Source of the DNA: Hippophae tibetana
Taxonomy: Eukaryota; Streptophyta; Magnoliopsida; Rosales; Elaeagnaceae
Direction of reading: 5' to 3'
Assembly: GCA_037013495.1 (NCBI GenBank)
Contig: CM072803.1
Location: 15,839,001-15,903,000 of the forward strand
Length of the DNA: 64,000 nt
Below, piece by piece: positions 10,730 through 24,089 of the stretch. How positions within the stretch are numbered: position 1 is the first letter of the stretch; every line of letters starts with the position of its first letter. A program made the position numbers and the translations under genes. The notes beneath the pieces are model-generated. The model saw nothing but the letters and a program-made list of their open reading frames with translations. It made no database searches and was not told the origin of the DNA.

Positions 10730-13006
10730 AAGGGAGAGATGGATGCATATACATGATGATCATTATCGTTATCCTTATGGGGAAAAGGAATGTCTCTATG
10801 CGCCTCTCTTGATGGAAGAAAAACTTCTATTTCAAAGGAAATATTATTAATATTCGTATTAAAATGAATATCTAAACGTAAGTTAAACAGTAAATGATTT
10901 TTTTCTTTCTTTCTTTCTTTCCATTTCATCTATAAATATTGAATCCAAAAAGTTTATTGCATTAATTTTACATGGAAGCGAGACAGTAAGACACTGAGTG
11001 GAACGAATAATTTCTGTTACGAAGTATAGGGGATAGGAGGATAAGGGATTGCTGTAGCTAGCTCTTTGATTTTCGTGCCTGCCTTGGGAAAATCACTTAT
11101 TCTGTTACAATATAAAATTTTAATGAAATAATTTTTAATTACTTATTTTTTTTAAATTAAATTTTAAATTTTCATTTATTTTGATATTAAATGATGAAAA
11201 TTTTATTTAAGATTTATTGAAAATTTTGATTTAATTTTTTATTAAAAAATTTGATTAAATTTTATATTTTTACATATATTACTTATAAAAAATATAAATA
11301 CATGTATATTACATATTTTATTATATTATATTTAACAAAAAATATGATAAAAATTTAAATTTATTCTTATTTGATATTTTTTTCACAAATAAATAAACTT
11401 AAATTATATATTTTAGGATTTGAACACCTGTGTTCTAAGCTTTATTTATTTTGAACTTTACTTTACATATATATATATATATATATATTCCAAAAAATAT
11501 TTATCAAGAGGAGTGTCACTATCCCATTGGACATGATGATATATTTGGATTATTGAAAGTTATAAGTGAATACCTAGAATTAACAGTTTGTACTAATTAA
11601 TCGTAGTTTATAATAGAGGCTTGTAGCTACTAAGGTTCAAAACGCATGCCTTTAATCTAATAAGCCCCAACTCCAAACACACTTTTATAATTTGAAAATA
11701 TTTAATAGATAGTAAACATTATTTAATAAAATTAGCATAATTTTTCTATAAATACAAAATTTTAAAATATAATATTTTTTATAAAATAAAAAATTGATAT
11801 TTTTAATGATATATAAATTATTATAATTTAAATTTTAAAATTAAGTTAATGATAATCTATTTTTCTTTAAATTCTATATTTATTAGAATATTTTAATATA
11901 AATTTAATTTTTATTTTATTTTTAAAAATAATTATTATTTATTAATTTAACTAATATTAACATTTATAATAATAATTAATAATTAATTATTATATTTTGA
12001 TATATATTTTTTTATTAGTTAGTTTTTTTAATTTAACGAGTTAATAAATTAGTCATGAATTTAATTAAATTTAGCATTTAAATTCATGAATTAAATGAGT
12101 TATGATTTTTAAGCTCATAAACTTAATAAATTAATTTTAAATAAAATGAAATGTATATAATTTATTTAACAACTCTAATTATTATCAATTATACAATTTT
12201 GCTGCACGGCTTCTTGGCTAGCATTAGTGGCCACTATGTAATTAATTCATCACATGCTTTACCATTTATAATAATTAATTCATCACTTTAGCATTAGTTG
12301 TCACTAGTGTTAGTCCTTTATGCCCTTACATAGTTTTAACTGTTACTTATATTTTGGTTACTTATTTCATATTTATTTTTATCTTTTTATATAGGTTATT
12401 TTAAATAAAAAGTAACACGAATCTTAAATTTTATTAAATTATCATATATTTTAAGAAAAATAAATAATTTTTTGTGTTTAAATTCTTAAGAAAATTGATT
12501 GGTAAGACTAATCTAATATAATTAATGATTTTGGTTACTTATTTGTAATTATTTTTTTATGTTTATGTTTATTCAAAAAGTAAAAAAGTTTGTCAATGAA
12601 GCTTAATTTTTTTTATAGGTATTGATCTATCATTTGTTATTTGTTATTTATTACTAGTATAATATATTCATTATTAATTATATTTTTTTATTTTTTTATT
12701 AAGTGTTAGTATTTTTTTTAAGTTATTTTTATTTTAAATTTTATTGATTTAGAATATGACGTAATTATATATTTTAATAAAAATAGATCCAAAGAATTAA
12801 GCCCCAACTAAACAAAAGTGTATATATGGATGTATATCTATATGTTATTATTACAATAACCCTTCCCCAATTGCTAGTTATCGATCCTCAAAACCATGTT
12901 TCGTCCAAAAGGGAAAACTAACCTTCATGTTATTTTTCATGATCAGATATAGAAGGAAACCTGTATGATTCAGAACTATTAAAAAAAAAAAAAGCGGAAA
13001 CCAATA
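10730..13006. other. Intergenic, strongly AT-rich, no gene seen
   Basis: Contains malate synthase upstream sequence (10730-11100), a (TA)n run near 11465-11487, then about 1.5 kb of A/T-dominated sequence with short repeats. No coding signal on either strand. The last part (about 12780-13006) is the likely 3' UTR of the kinase gene on the minus strand. Confidence 0.6.
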
Positions 13007-14976
13007 TTAAGTATCATGTAGATTGTGCGCATCTTGTTTAGTTATTTGAAGTTTAGCATGATGATGATCTTGAACTTGGCTAATCACAGTAATAGTTTTG
13101 GAGGCAGAATCTTCTTCATCGGATACCTGAAGTGGCTCCAATGAATCAACTATATCCCTCATTAAGGGCCTTGCTTTTGGGTTTCGGTTTAGGCAATGAT
13201 AAGCTAGCATGGCTGCCTTATGAACCCCTTTAAAAGGAAAATCCTCACCTAGTCTTGGATCTATGATACTGATCAATTTCTTCTTCTCTTTGAGCAAGGG
13301 CAAAGCCCATTCAGTGAGGTTTTGCTCTCGGGGTGGCCGTGATTTGTCTAAAGATTTTCTTCCTGTTAAAAGCTCCAAAAGAACAACTCCAAAGCTGTAA
13401 ACATCACTTCTAGGAGTTAGATGACCTGCATATATTGTAGATATATAGTGTCACTTTGAAAAGAGATTATCACCCAAAAAAAACACACTTTAGTTGCTCG
13501 AAAAGCCCCGGCCTCGTACTTAACAAAATGTCAAAAAGTTCATTGGGATATGACTTGCCTGTCATGATATACTCAGGAGCAGCATACCCATATGTGCCCA
13601 TTATTCGGGTAGAAACGTGAGATTTGTCACCTACTGGTCCATCTTTTGCGAGGCCAAAATCAGAGAGCTTTGCGTTATAGTCCTGTTTCAAGAAATATGC
13701 AAATAGGCATAAACGAATATGACTAGCTCGCTTGTAGTCTTTTAAATTTTAATTTCAAAAAAAGGAGGACAGTTAAAAGTACCAGATCCAGCAAAATATT
13801 AGATGTCTTAAAATCACGATATATGACTGGTTTCTCAGCTTCATGAAGAAAAGCAAGCCCTTTTGCTGCACAAAAAGCAATCTTCATTCTTATGGACCAT
13901 GACAGAGGCAGCAATACTCCTGTTAGAAAACAACCACATTAGAGACCATTTAAACAGAAGTAATTAACATCAAGTTATCATGAAACAATAGTGGCTCATA
14001 TTGGAAGAAACCCATACAACATGTTTTGATTTTACACAATATCAATGATTAATCCAGGGTTAACATAGTATAATCATATGCTTACTCGAAAATAAATTGT
14101 TCTCCACACTACCACGAGCCATATACTCATATATCAGCACCCGGTGTTCATCTTCACAGCAATAACCAATGAGTTTTACCAAATTTGGATGAGAAAGCTG
14201 CCCCAAAAAAATGACCTCTGCCTAGAAACAAAAAACCACTAATGAATTGGAGATTTTTAATCTTAGTATCTCTTCATTTGATAAAATAAAATAAAATAAT
14301 AGAATAGAATATGAAGTTACCAGCCATTCTCTGTGTCCCTGACAACTGTTGTCACCATCATGTACCTTTACTGCAACTGGAACAGGCGGAACCCCCTTTC
14401 TCAACTCCTCATTAATGAAACCTTTATATACACTTCCAAATCCTCCACCACCCAACATATTATCTTGCCTAAAATCATCGGTCATTATCTTTAGCTCATC
14501 GAATCTGAATGCAATCAACGGGTTCGCTGCTGAATCACGACGTAGCTTCTCGACTTCTTCAGGATTTGATGGTAAATTATCAACATGTTTCACAGAGTGG
14601 GTCTCATCTTTTGGTGACTCTGAAAAATAAAAACAAGACGATAGAGTGGAATACACACATTATAACCAACACAATTTAACAATAGCAGTTGCCAAATCAT
14701 GATCCTGAGACCGCTTGTTCATATGTATGAATTTTGTATTTTCCGTGTTGCATCGAAAAGCATACATGAAGAGGGTCAACTAAATGGAAAGAAGATGAAA
14801 ACAGAGCATCCCAGTTTTGGTTTCAAATTTAAATATACCCAAAGAAATAGAGAGACAAACATGAGACAGAAAAGTCAAAAGGCCAAACAAAGTCGCATAA
14901 ATGAAGACTAACCGGACTTTTCATTGAATGAAACTCTGGAAACACAAGGTTCCCACCTGCACCAGCAATTCCCCAT
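13007..14976 (-). CDS. Receptor-like cytoplasmic kinase, RLCK-VII / PBS1-like (PBL) type
   Basis: Six exons join to 392 aa: 14913-14976, 14321-14619, 14086-14221, 13783-13919, 13559-13682, 13007-13425. The start MGNCWCRW gives Gly2 for N-myristoylation with nearby Cys for palmitoylation, so a plasma-membrane-attached kinase is expected. Kinase motifs in order: P-loop [19 protein letters not shown] with the Lys, [14 protein letters not shown] catalytic loop (Tyr in place of the usual His before RD), [31 protein letters not shown] activation segment, and [19 protein letters not shown]. These PBL kinases relay signals from receptor kinases in immunity and growth. The N-terminal sequence recalls the PBL16-like branch, but that placement is from memory. 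The intron 13426-13558 starts with GC (CAG|GCAAGT). Upstream short ORFs are listed separately. Confidence 0.95.
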
Positions 14977-15023
14977 TATAGAATAACTAATAAATAAGCA
15001 CTTATTTTCCAACAATCACCCAT
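14976..15023 (-). CDS. uORF of 15 codons in the kinase 5' leader, stop overlapping the main ATG
   Basis: An ATG at 15023-15021 opens a frame starting MGDCWK and ending at TAA (14978-14976); the last A is also the first base of the kinase ATG (TAATG). The opening MGDCW mimics the MGNCW start of the kinase. Whether it is translated depends on where transcription starts, which the sequence does not show. Confidence 0.4.
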   Translation of the reverse strand: MGDCWKISAYLLVIL

Positions 15024-15027
15024 CAAT

Positions 15028-15039
15028 TTAATTTCCCAT
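15028..15039 (-). CDS. Minimal uORF ATG-GGA-AAT-TAA upstream of the kinase
   Basis: A three-codon ORF encoding Met-Gly-Asn lies 52 bases before the kinase start, in a copy of the same context as the true start (CTATAATGGGRAAT). It looks like a local duplication of the start region. It is reported because it could dampen translation if included in the mRNA. Confidence 0.35.
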   Translation of the reverse strand: MGN

Positions 15040-15283
15040 TATAGGAAGGGGTTGAGCAAAATGATCGAGTAAGGAGGGGGAAAAAAGAAAAGAAAGAAAA
15101 GAGACGAGTTCCAGAGTTTTAAGAAATGAGGAAATAGTTGGTGAGTTGTGTAAATGTTGATGAAGGCAAGAATTTCTTTGGTGGTAATGATAGTGTTGGA
15201 GGTAAGGGTTGAGTTGGAAGAATATATTTTTTTTTGGCCATGGAGGAGAGTGGCCCACATGGTTGATGAAGTACTCTGTTTTG

Positions 15284-15310
15284 TGTGTGTATATATATAT
15301 ATATATATTG
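15284..15310. repeat. (GT)n(AT)n microsatellite in the kinase upstream region
   Basis: A run of GTGTGTGT followed by about ten AT dinucleotides. On the minus strand it lies about 310 bases before the kinase ATG and could serve as a TATA-like region, but it is better described as a simple repeat. Confidence 0.7.
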
Positions 15311-15419
15311 ATTCAAGAAAAAGAAAGCTTTTGGTGCGCTTCTTCACTTTCTTTCGTAGTGCGCAATGCAAATGAATATGAATATGAGGTGCATTCTTAT
15401 TTTGATCTCCACCCACCTA

Positions 15420-18400
15420 CTATGTCACTATGGCTATCATTTTCCATTCTTCTACTAATTTTGTCGTTCACACTTCACAATCCTCCTCTCCTCATTATCT
15501 TACTGGCTCCATAGTGGGGACTGGATAGCCTTCTTAACGGCCGATGATCGTCTGTCTTAACTCTCTTCTTCCAATTCATTTTCCCCCTTCTGTATCACGT
15601 ATATAATTATTTTTAAAAAATATGATTATTTTTTCTGATTTTTATGTAACTTGAGTTTTGACTCTAGCAAAAAAAATAAAATTAAGTTATATAAAAAATA
15701 TCACATTATAACGTTAGAAAAAAACATATTTTTTTTACTTTATATAAAAAATTATGAGTATTATGTTTGCGAACATAATTTTAAGTATAGATAAAAATAT
15801 GTGATGATATTAAAGGAGATTAAAAATAAAATTTCATCTATAAAAAATTAATTATGCTACATAATTTAATGTTAATTTTTTTAAATATTTGATACATGTG
15901 TTCACTACATATTTTTGAACAAAAAATATATTTCTTTTCAAAAACTTTATTAGTCTTATTCTTTTTTTTATTCGAGTTTTCGATAAATATTTATTTATTT
16001 CACTTGAATAAATATTATAATAATTATTTTATATTTTTTAGTCCATTTCGGATTAAACCTAATGTGTTAATTTTTCAACCAAAATTTAATTTAAAATAAA
16101 ATTATTCATGTTTTAATATGTTTTAGTATTTTTTTTTCATGATTAAATCTACATCTTAAGTTATTGTTCCAAATTTTGATGTTTAAAAATTTAAGGAGTT
16201 AAGTCATCAAAGATTAAACTTTGTTAAAAATTTATTATATTATAATTTAAAAAAGTCAAATCTAAATAGAGGTTAGAAAGTGAGGATGAAGAATGCTAGA
16301 AAAAATTTACTTCTTTAACTACATATATGTTATTAAGGTTTTTGTGATGATTTGATGTATTTAAAAAAAATTATAGATGTTATCAATTTATTTTTTTTTA
16401 TTTTGAATCAATTAATCTTATTTTTTCTAAAAAAAATATTAATTTTTAATATAAATATTAGCATAATAATTATTTATATTATAAAATAATTATTGAGAAT
16501 ATATATTAAACATATGTTAAAGAGATTAAAAATTAACATATACAATTAATATATTTTTTCTTTCTCTTTTTCTTAAAATATAGGTTGTATTTTAACTTAC
16601 ATTAAAGTTTTTTTTATATCCATTTCACGAGCTAGTTGATGTTGAATTTTGGAGAATATATTCGTTTTAAATCAGAAATTATTTAAACTCCTCTACTATC
16701 TCGTTCATAATCAATACACTCAAGATAGGAAAAAGAAAAAAAAAAGAAAAAAGGAATCTACAAATGTTTATATCTACAAAAGGAATCTCCAACATTTTTA
16801 AATCGGTTTGTAATTTATATCTACAAATATTTTAAATGAAATTATTTTGAATCTATATTAAGGTTAAATAAATAAATAAAATTTGATATTTAATCAATAA
16901 TTTAATTAAAAAATTATATATTAACAATTTTTTAAGTATATAAATATTTCATAACATGATTAAATGATTGAGAATTCAATACCAAAAATTAATTTGAATT
17001 TTTTATTGATTATAATAAAAATGTATAAAAATGAACTTTAGAAAAAAGAATAACATAAATTGTTTCACTTTTTTAATAGACATAAAAGTTGATATAAAAT
17101 TAGATGGTCATAAATATACATAATATATGTACCGTAAATTTATAAAATTTAAAAATAAATATGTATTTTAGTAATTTATTGATCAATTCGTTAAATATTG
17201 ATTTATAAATTTGAAAATTGTAACTAATCAAAATAAAAGTTATTTTTTTTATTTCCAAAATCAAAATATACCTAATCGAACCCGACAATTTAACTCAATT
17301 TTGGTGGGTTGAGTTGGTTTATTGTTTAAAGATATACATACAAAATTTATTATTTGTATTATATATGATAATATTTATGTAAAGGTAATAATAAAATAGT
17401 ACAGATACCTAAAAATCGTTAAATTAATATTTTAATAAGAATGTATAAGTTCAAAACTTAATATAAATAATAAAAATTATGATAAAAATAAATATATTAA
17501 GATTGATATCAAATTAAAATTACTAACACTTTTATTATTGTTATAATAAAAATTTATTTTTATTTTAAATATTAAATATATTTTAATATTATTATTATCG
17601 AATAACAATTATGAATAATTTATTATTTTTTTAATAACAATAATTTATGTTATAAGCGTTATGATAAGACTATGATAGAAACTAGAGTCCAAACACATAG
17701 AGATTAAAAACTCTAATATTATATTAAAAATTCAAATCTAAATTGATTAAACGAGATCTTATTAAATTGAGTTAGGTTTGAATTTCTAACACTCCATCAA
17801 TAATTTATATCCAATTTCATTCTCCGCTTCTATAGTTACTCAATAGCGATCATGCCACACCCAATAGGCTACGAAGTAAAATTATTCCAACTCGTCGATA
17901 ACTCACTCCGTTATAACCAATTACTTCACCTCAACAACATCTATCATTTTATAAGCCTCATGATCATTAGCCATTACAAGTGTTTCCATGCCACAGTCGC
18001 TATTGGGCACAAACAAAGGGCATGGTTAATCGTCTTTTTAAATTTTATTTACATTTTTAATATATCGTTAGTATTTTACTCAAAAAAATCTTATTATTTA
18101 TCCATTCTTTTATATTTCACAAAAATTATAATAGTAATTCTTACAATGTTATCTAAGGTTATAAATTTTAATCTTTTAATTTTGCCTAATTTTATATATT
18201 TATTGTACAATCTCATTATTTAATACCCAAAATTTTAATTTTGTTATTTTTTTTTCATTTGATAAAAACAAAAATTAAGCAGTGATGACAAAGTAAAGAT
18301 TTTTATTTATATTATTATAAAATTAAAAAAATAATTAAAGCTTTAATTTTCATATTTCATTTTAGGTCTCCGCACTCCATGATTGGCCAAGATAGTATAG

Positions 18401-18989
18401 GTAACTGCAATGATCCCTTGGGGTAAACAGAAAGAGAGAGATAGATAGATGATAGATCTAGCCTCTCCAGATTCCTAATTGTGAATTGTGATTTTGAAAT
18501 TATGAAGATCTCTTTTGAATAAATGAAATCATACATGAGTATGGGTCATGACAATTGACTCTTGTCGTAGATAATTGATGTTAGTTTGAAGTGGCCTTCA
18601 CTACACAAGAACAGGAAGGGATAATAGTACTGTTTTCTGGAATATAAACACCTACGTTCCTCACTTGCTTATTGCATTTTGAAGCAAACTCATTTTGTCT
18701 TTGGGTTTTCTTAATATTCGGATATGATGTAATGAAATGCCGCAGAAGACAATGCAAAGTGGCCAACTATCATTTTTATTACAAAATAAAATATCATTTC
18801 TTGATTTTTTAGGGTGAACTATTAATATATCCTTTTGAGTTAGGTTTAAATAGCAAAATATCTTAAAAAAACAAAAATAATATCTTAAAAATTTGTAACT
18901 ATCAAAAATAGTAATATATTTCATATATTTTTATTATATAAAGAAATTAAACATATCATTTTATATTTACCGTAGTTCGATTTGACGTT
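15420..18989. other. Intergenic, AT-rich, no gene seen
   Basis: About 3.5 kb of mostly A/T sequence. A less AT-rich island at about 17815-18035 contains CAATAGCGA near its left end and its reverse complement near its right end, suggesting a small decayed inverted-repeat element. Another at 18370-18780 contains GATA repeats and a 61-codon minus-strand frame without family resemblance. None is supported as a gene. Confidence 0.5.
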
Positions 18990-18994
18990 ATTTA

Positions 18995-19436
18995 TGTTGA
19001 AAATCAACACCAACATAATAAATAAAATAGTAGGAAAATAAATGAAATGATTGAAGGAGGTAGAGAAATAAATGGAGTGGTTGAATGATGAATAAATAGA
19101 ATGGTTGAAGGTTGTAGAAAAGAGAAGTGTGTAAATAAGATTTGTATGACTAGAATTATTTCTTAGTTTTATATTTGTGTGGTGTAGATTGCATGGTGAG
19201 GACTATAAATAACCTACCTTGCATTTGGTTTAATCATTCTATCAAAAATAAATAAATCTTTGTATTCTTAGTTTGAGTGTGACTTGAGAACTTTCTCTTT
19301 GAATGTTTGTATTTCTCTTCAATTTGTTAGTTGTCTTTGAAAAGTGTTACAGTTGGTATAATACAAGTAGTTTGTTTACTTGTTTGGATTTATTATTAGT
19401 AAATTTAGAATTGTGTATTCTAAATTTTACTCAACA
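18995..19436 (+). repeat. 5' LTR of the copia element
   Basis: Starts TGTTGAAAATCAACACC, itself a short palindrome (TGTTGA...TCAACA), and ends ...TTTTACTCAACA. A promoter-like GACTATAAATAACC is at about 19200. About 442 bp. Confidence 0.93.
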
Positions 19437-19437
19437 A

Positions 19438-19453
19438 TTGGTATCAAAGTGGG
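19438..19453 (+). promoter_or_regulatory. Primer binding site (initiator tRNA-Met type)
   Basis: TTGGTATCAAAGTGGG directly follows the 5' LTR and resembles the usual copia TGGTATCAGAGC with one or two changes. Confidence 0.85.
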
Positions 19454-19553
19454 ACGGTCAGGGATCGTTCTTAGTGGAGAGTCGTGAAGAGTTTGGTACT
19501 CTGCGAGTTTATTAGTCAAGTTTGTTCGGTATAGTCGAAGTCTTGCCGACACA

Positions 19554-22500
19554 ATGGGTGATCTTCAAGTAGTTGGAGAAATCAAGAAGCTCAACAACAA
19601 AAACTATAACACATGGACAACATGTATAGAGTCTTATCTACAAGGTCAAGACTTGTGGAAGGTTGTTGGTGGTGATGAAGTTACACAACCAACAGTGGAA
19701 GATGCAAACGGCATCTTGTGGAAGTAGAAAATTAAAGTAGGCAAAGCAATGTTTGCTTTAAAGACCACTCTTGAAGAAGAAATGTTGGAGCGCATTCGGG
19801 ATGCAAAAACACCAAAGGAAGCATAGGAAACTCTTGTTACACTCTTTTCAAAGAAGAATGATACAAGATTGCAACTTCTGGAGAACAATTTGCTATCGAT
19901 GGCGCAACATAACATGATGATTTCCCAATACTTTCACAAGGTAAAGTCATTATGCCGCAAAATTTCAGAGTTAGATCTGAAAACTCCTATTGGGGAAACA
20001 AGGATAAAGAGAATAATTATTCATGGTTTAAGACCCGAATATTGAGGGTTTGTTACCGCTATACAAGGATGTCCGACACAATCATCTCTTGTTGAGTTTG
20101 AGAATTTACTAGCCGGTCAAGAAGCTATGGCTAAGCAAATGGGATGAGTAAATATGATGAGTCTCGCTGAAGGGTGAAGAAGAAGCGCTCTACACTATCA
20201 AAAGCAGAGGCAATTTCAAGCGGTACAATGGAAATGGATATAAAAATGATGGCGACAAAATAAAAATTCCTCAAAGAAAGGGAGGCTTTCGTCTAGGGGG
20301 AGCTTGGAAGAACCGCAATAACAATAGAAAATTTGACGGTGAATGTTACAACTGCGGGAAGATGGGTTACATGGAAAAAGATTGTTGGAGTAAGAAAAAT
20401 CCTATTGAAAGCAATACAGCTACTTCCAGTTCTAAGGAGCATAGCGAAGATGGTTGGGATGCCGAAGCGTTATTCGCTACAGAGGAAGAAGAATTAGCTC
20501 TTACGGTGACAACATCAAAACAGATTGACTACAAGAATGATTGGATCATAGATTCGGGTTACTCAAATCATATGACAGGTGATAAATAGAAGTTGGAAAA
20601 CATGTTTGAGTATAAGGAAGGTCGTGTAGTGGTGAAAATTGACAACTCAAGGTTACCGATAGCCCACATCGGTAAGACAATAGTTACGCCCCAATATAGT
20701 ACTAACTAAGTACCACTTCAAGATGTTTATCATGTCCCAAGAATGAAGAAAAATTTGCTATATGTGGCTCAATTAACATCATCAGGCCATTATGTCTTGT
20801 TCGGTCCCCGAGATGTGAAGGTGTATCGTGATCTCAAAATCTCAAAAACACTGACAATGGAGGGGCAACGATCAAAATCAGTCTATATAATGTCAGCAGA
20901 ATCTGCATATGTAGACAACAGGTCTATGGAATATGCGGTTAGGTCACATTATCTATCTCAAGCTAAGTGTGATGGTGAAGAAGTCGATGCTTAAAGGGCT
21001 TCCTCAACTAGACGTGCGAACATACACGGTCTGTACAGGATGCCAATATGGTAAAGCTCACGAATTTCCATATAAGGAATCAAAGTTTAAAGCAAAAGAA
21101 CCATTGGAGTTAGTTCACTCTGATGTATTCGATCTTGTTAAGAAACCATCAATTGGAGGTATGAGATACATGGTGACATTCATTGAAGACTTCTCAATGT
21201 ATGTGTGGGTTTTCTTTATGAAAGAAAAATTTGACGTATTCTCAAATTTTAAAGAGTTTAGAGAGTCAATTGAAGGAGAAGTTGGAAAGAAGATATGTTG
21301 CTTGCACACAGACAAAAGTGGAGAATATAACTCAAGCGAGTTCTCTAAATACCTAAGGGAATGTCGAATAAGTCATCAGTAGACTTTTGCCAACACGCCA
21401 CAACAAAATGGTGTAGCATAGAGAAAGAACTGGCATCTTGAAGAAATTTGTCGGAATGTGTTACATGAAAAGAATGTACCTGGAAGGTTTTGGGCTGAAA
21501 CGATGAGGACTGTAGCCTTTGTGATCAACAGACTTCCTCAACCAAGGTTAGAATTTGTTTCACCCTTTGAGAAACTATGGAACATGAAACCTACAGTTAG
21601 CTACTTTTGAGTATTTGGTTGTGTATGTTATGTATTTGTTCCTGATCATTTACGGAGCAAATTTGACAAGAAAGTTGTTAGATATATCTTTGTGGGATAT
21701 GACAACCAGAGAAAATGGTGGAAATGTTGTGATCCAACGAGTGAAAGATGCTACACTTCACGAGATATAGTGTTCGATGAAGCATCTTCTTGGTGGTCCT
21801 CAAAGAAGAAGGCGTTGCCAGACTCAAGAGAATTTGGTGACAAGCTGCAACAAAAGATGAGGGAGCATACTATTCAATTCCAATCAAGTTTAGATGAACC
21901 CAGAGATCTAGACGATGATGGTGTCGAACAAAGAGTAACTCAGAATCCTTGGCAAACTGGCATATAATAACAACTAAATGAAGAAGGTGGGCCTAGTGAA
22001 ATGGAAGAATAAACTCCACAATCTCAACTCTATAGGTCAATAAGAACACGAAAGTCAAATCCTAAATACGTCAATGCAACCATAATTGAAGAAGCAATAG
22101 AGCTTGAGACGTTCGAAGAAGCATTACAGAGTTCTCAATGGATGATAGCTATAAAAGAAAAGATCGATGCACTTCAGCAAAATCAGATTTGGGATCTCAT
22201 GCCAAAGCCAAGAGATGTGAAACCTATATCCTACAAAAGGGTTTACAAGATAAAATTCCATCCAGATGGGTCAATTGAGAGGCACACGACACGATTGGTA
22301 GCTCGTGGTTTCTCTCAACAGTATGGACTAGACTATGATGAAACGTTTAGTCCAATGGAAAAACTTACAACTATTCGAGTCCTACTTGCACTTGCAGCCA
22401 ATAAAGATTGGAAGTTATGACATATGGATGTGAAGAATGTTTTTCTTCATGGAGAGCTGGATCGGGAGATCTACATGATCCAACCAATGGGTTTTCAGAG

Positions 22501-23620
22501 CCAAGATCATCTTGAATATGTGTGTAAGCTGTGGAAAGCACTCTACAAATTGAAATAAGCACCCAAGACATGGTATGGTAAGATTGCTAAATTTCTAACA
22601 CAAAGTGGTTATTCAATAACACCTACAGATTCCATCTTATTTTTCAAAGCCAATGAAGGAAAGCTAGCTATTATGCTAGTGTGTGTGGATGACTTAATCA
22701 TAACCGATGATGATGAGACATAAATTCTTCGAATGAAGGAGAATTTGTCAGTCTGTTTCCAGATGAAGGAACTTGGCCAACTCAAGCACTTCCTTGGTTT
22801 AGAGGTTGATCACACACAAGAAGGAATATTTCTTTGTCAGCAAAAATATTCCAAAGATTTGTTAAAGAGGTTCGGAATGCTCGAATGCAAGTCGATTTTG
22901 ACGTCGATGGAACTAAATTCCAAAATGTGTACACGTGAAGGAAAATATTTGAAAGATGCAATGATGTATCAACAATTGATAGACAATCTGATCTACTTAA
23001 CCTTGACTCGACCTGACATTTCTTATGCAATTAGTGTGATGAGTTGGTACATGCAAAATCCAAAGAAGCCTCATTTGGATGCAGTTCGATGAATACTGAG
23101 ATATGTGAAGAATACGATTGATTATGGTCTTTCGTACAAGAAAGGTGGAGACTGCAAGTTAGTTGGTTACTACGATGTAGACTATGCAGGATATCATGAC
23201 ACTAGGAGATCAACAACTAGGTATGTGTTTAAGTTAGGTTCTGGAACAATTTCTTGGTGTAGCAAGAGACAACCAATGATATCATTATCAACCACTGAAG
23301 CTGAGTATCGAACAACGACAATGGCAGCTCAAGAGTGTACATGGTTGATACAACTAATGAATAATCTACATCAACCAATAGATTATGCAGTATCATTGTA
23401 CTGTGACAATCAATCGAAAATTCGTTTGACAGAGAATACTTTCATGCAAGAACTAAGCATGTTGAAGTGCACTATCAGATTATTAGAGAAAAGGTTCTAC
23501 AAGAAGAAATTGAGATGAGGAAAATCAAGACAGATGATCAAGTTGTGAATTTGTTCACAAAAAGCTTAAGCGTTGGTAAGTTCGAAATGTTTCGTCGTCA
23601 GCTTGATACAGTAAAAATAG
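19554..23620 (+). pseudogene. copia gag-pol polyprotein, degenerate
   Basis: From an ATG at 19554 (MGDLQVVGEIKKLNNKNYNTW, a UBN2-type gag) the polyprotein can be followed in fragments: gag zinc knuckle [14 protein letters not shown] (20344-20388, normal Cys/His spacing with His replaced by Tyr/Met context), protease DSG (20551-20559), GAG-pre-integrase and integrase core (about 20930-21600; [23 protein letters not shown]), reverse transcriptase (22142-23090) and RNase H (23105-23620; [17 protein letters not shown]). The polymerase motif reads CVDD (22682-22693) instead of YVDD. More than a dozen in-frame stops lie in gag, IN and RT, so no functional product is possible. Confidence 0.9.
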
Positions 23621-23636
23621 TGAGAGTTGGTGTTAA

Positions 23637-24084
23637 GGTTGAAAATCAACACCAACATAATAAATAAAGTGGTAGGAAAATAAATGGAGTGATTAAAGGA
23701 TATAGAGAAATAAATGGAGTGGTTGACTGATGAATAAATAGGGTGGTTGAATGTTATAGAAAAGAGAAGTGTGTAAATAATATTTGTGTGGCTAAAATTA
23801 TTTCTTAGTTTTATATTTGGGTGGTGTAGATTGTATGGTGATGACTATAAATAGCCTACCTTGTATTTGGTTTAATCATTCTATCAAAAATAAATAAGCC
23901 GTTGTATTCTTAGTTTGAGTTTGAGTTTGAGTTGAGAGTTTTTTCTTCCAATATTTGTATTTCTTTTTGATTTGTGAGTTATCTTTAAAAGATGTTGCAG
24001 TGAGTATAATATAAATAGTTTATTTACTTATTTGAATCTATTATTAGTAAATTTAAAATTATATATTTTAAATTTTACTTAACA
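23637..24084 (+). repeat. 3' LTR of the copia element
   Basis: Homologous to the 5' LTR along its length but starting GGTTGAAAATC, so the terminal T has mutated to G. It ends ...TTTTACTTAACA followed by the TSD ATTTA. It carries an extra GTTTGA unit near 23925. Most differences from the 5' copy are transitions. Confidence 0.93.
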
Positions 24085-24089
24085 ATTTA

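Larger units (their letters stand above)
18995..24084 (+). mobile_element. Full-length, inactive Ty1/copia LTR retrotransposon with TSD ATTTA
   Basis: Two direct LTRs (18995-19436 and 23637-24084) flank a copia gag-pol. The host repeats ATTTA directly before (18990-18994) and after (24085-24089), a 5-bp target-site duplication. A primer site complementary to initiator tRNA-Met follows the 5' LTR. The LTRs differ by roughly 10-13% by eye, so the insertion is old; gag-pol carries more than a dozen stops. Confidence 0.95.

Noticed and set aside
15028..15416. Several ORFs of 60-125 codons on both strands upstream of the kinase
   Set aside because: They are low-complexity frames across the kinase leader and an AT microsatellite, without family resemblance; only the two short uORFs next to the start are kept.
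17852..18223. 123-codon ORF, hydrophobic C-terminus
   Set aside because: Most of it is AT-driven Leu/Ile/Phe/Tyr sequence; no motif, and the first part overlaps an inverted-repeat-like island.
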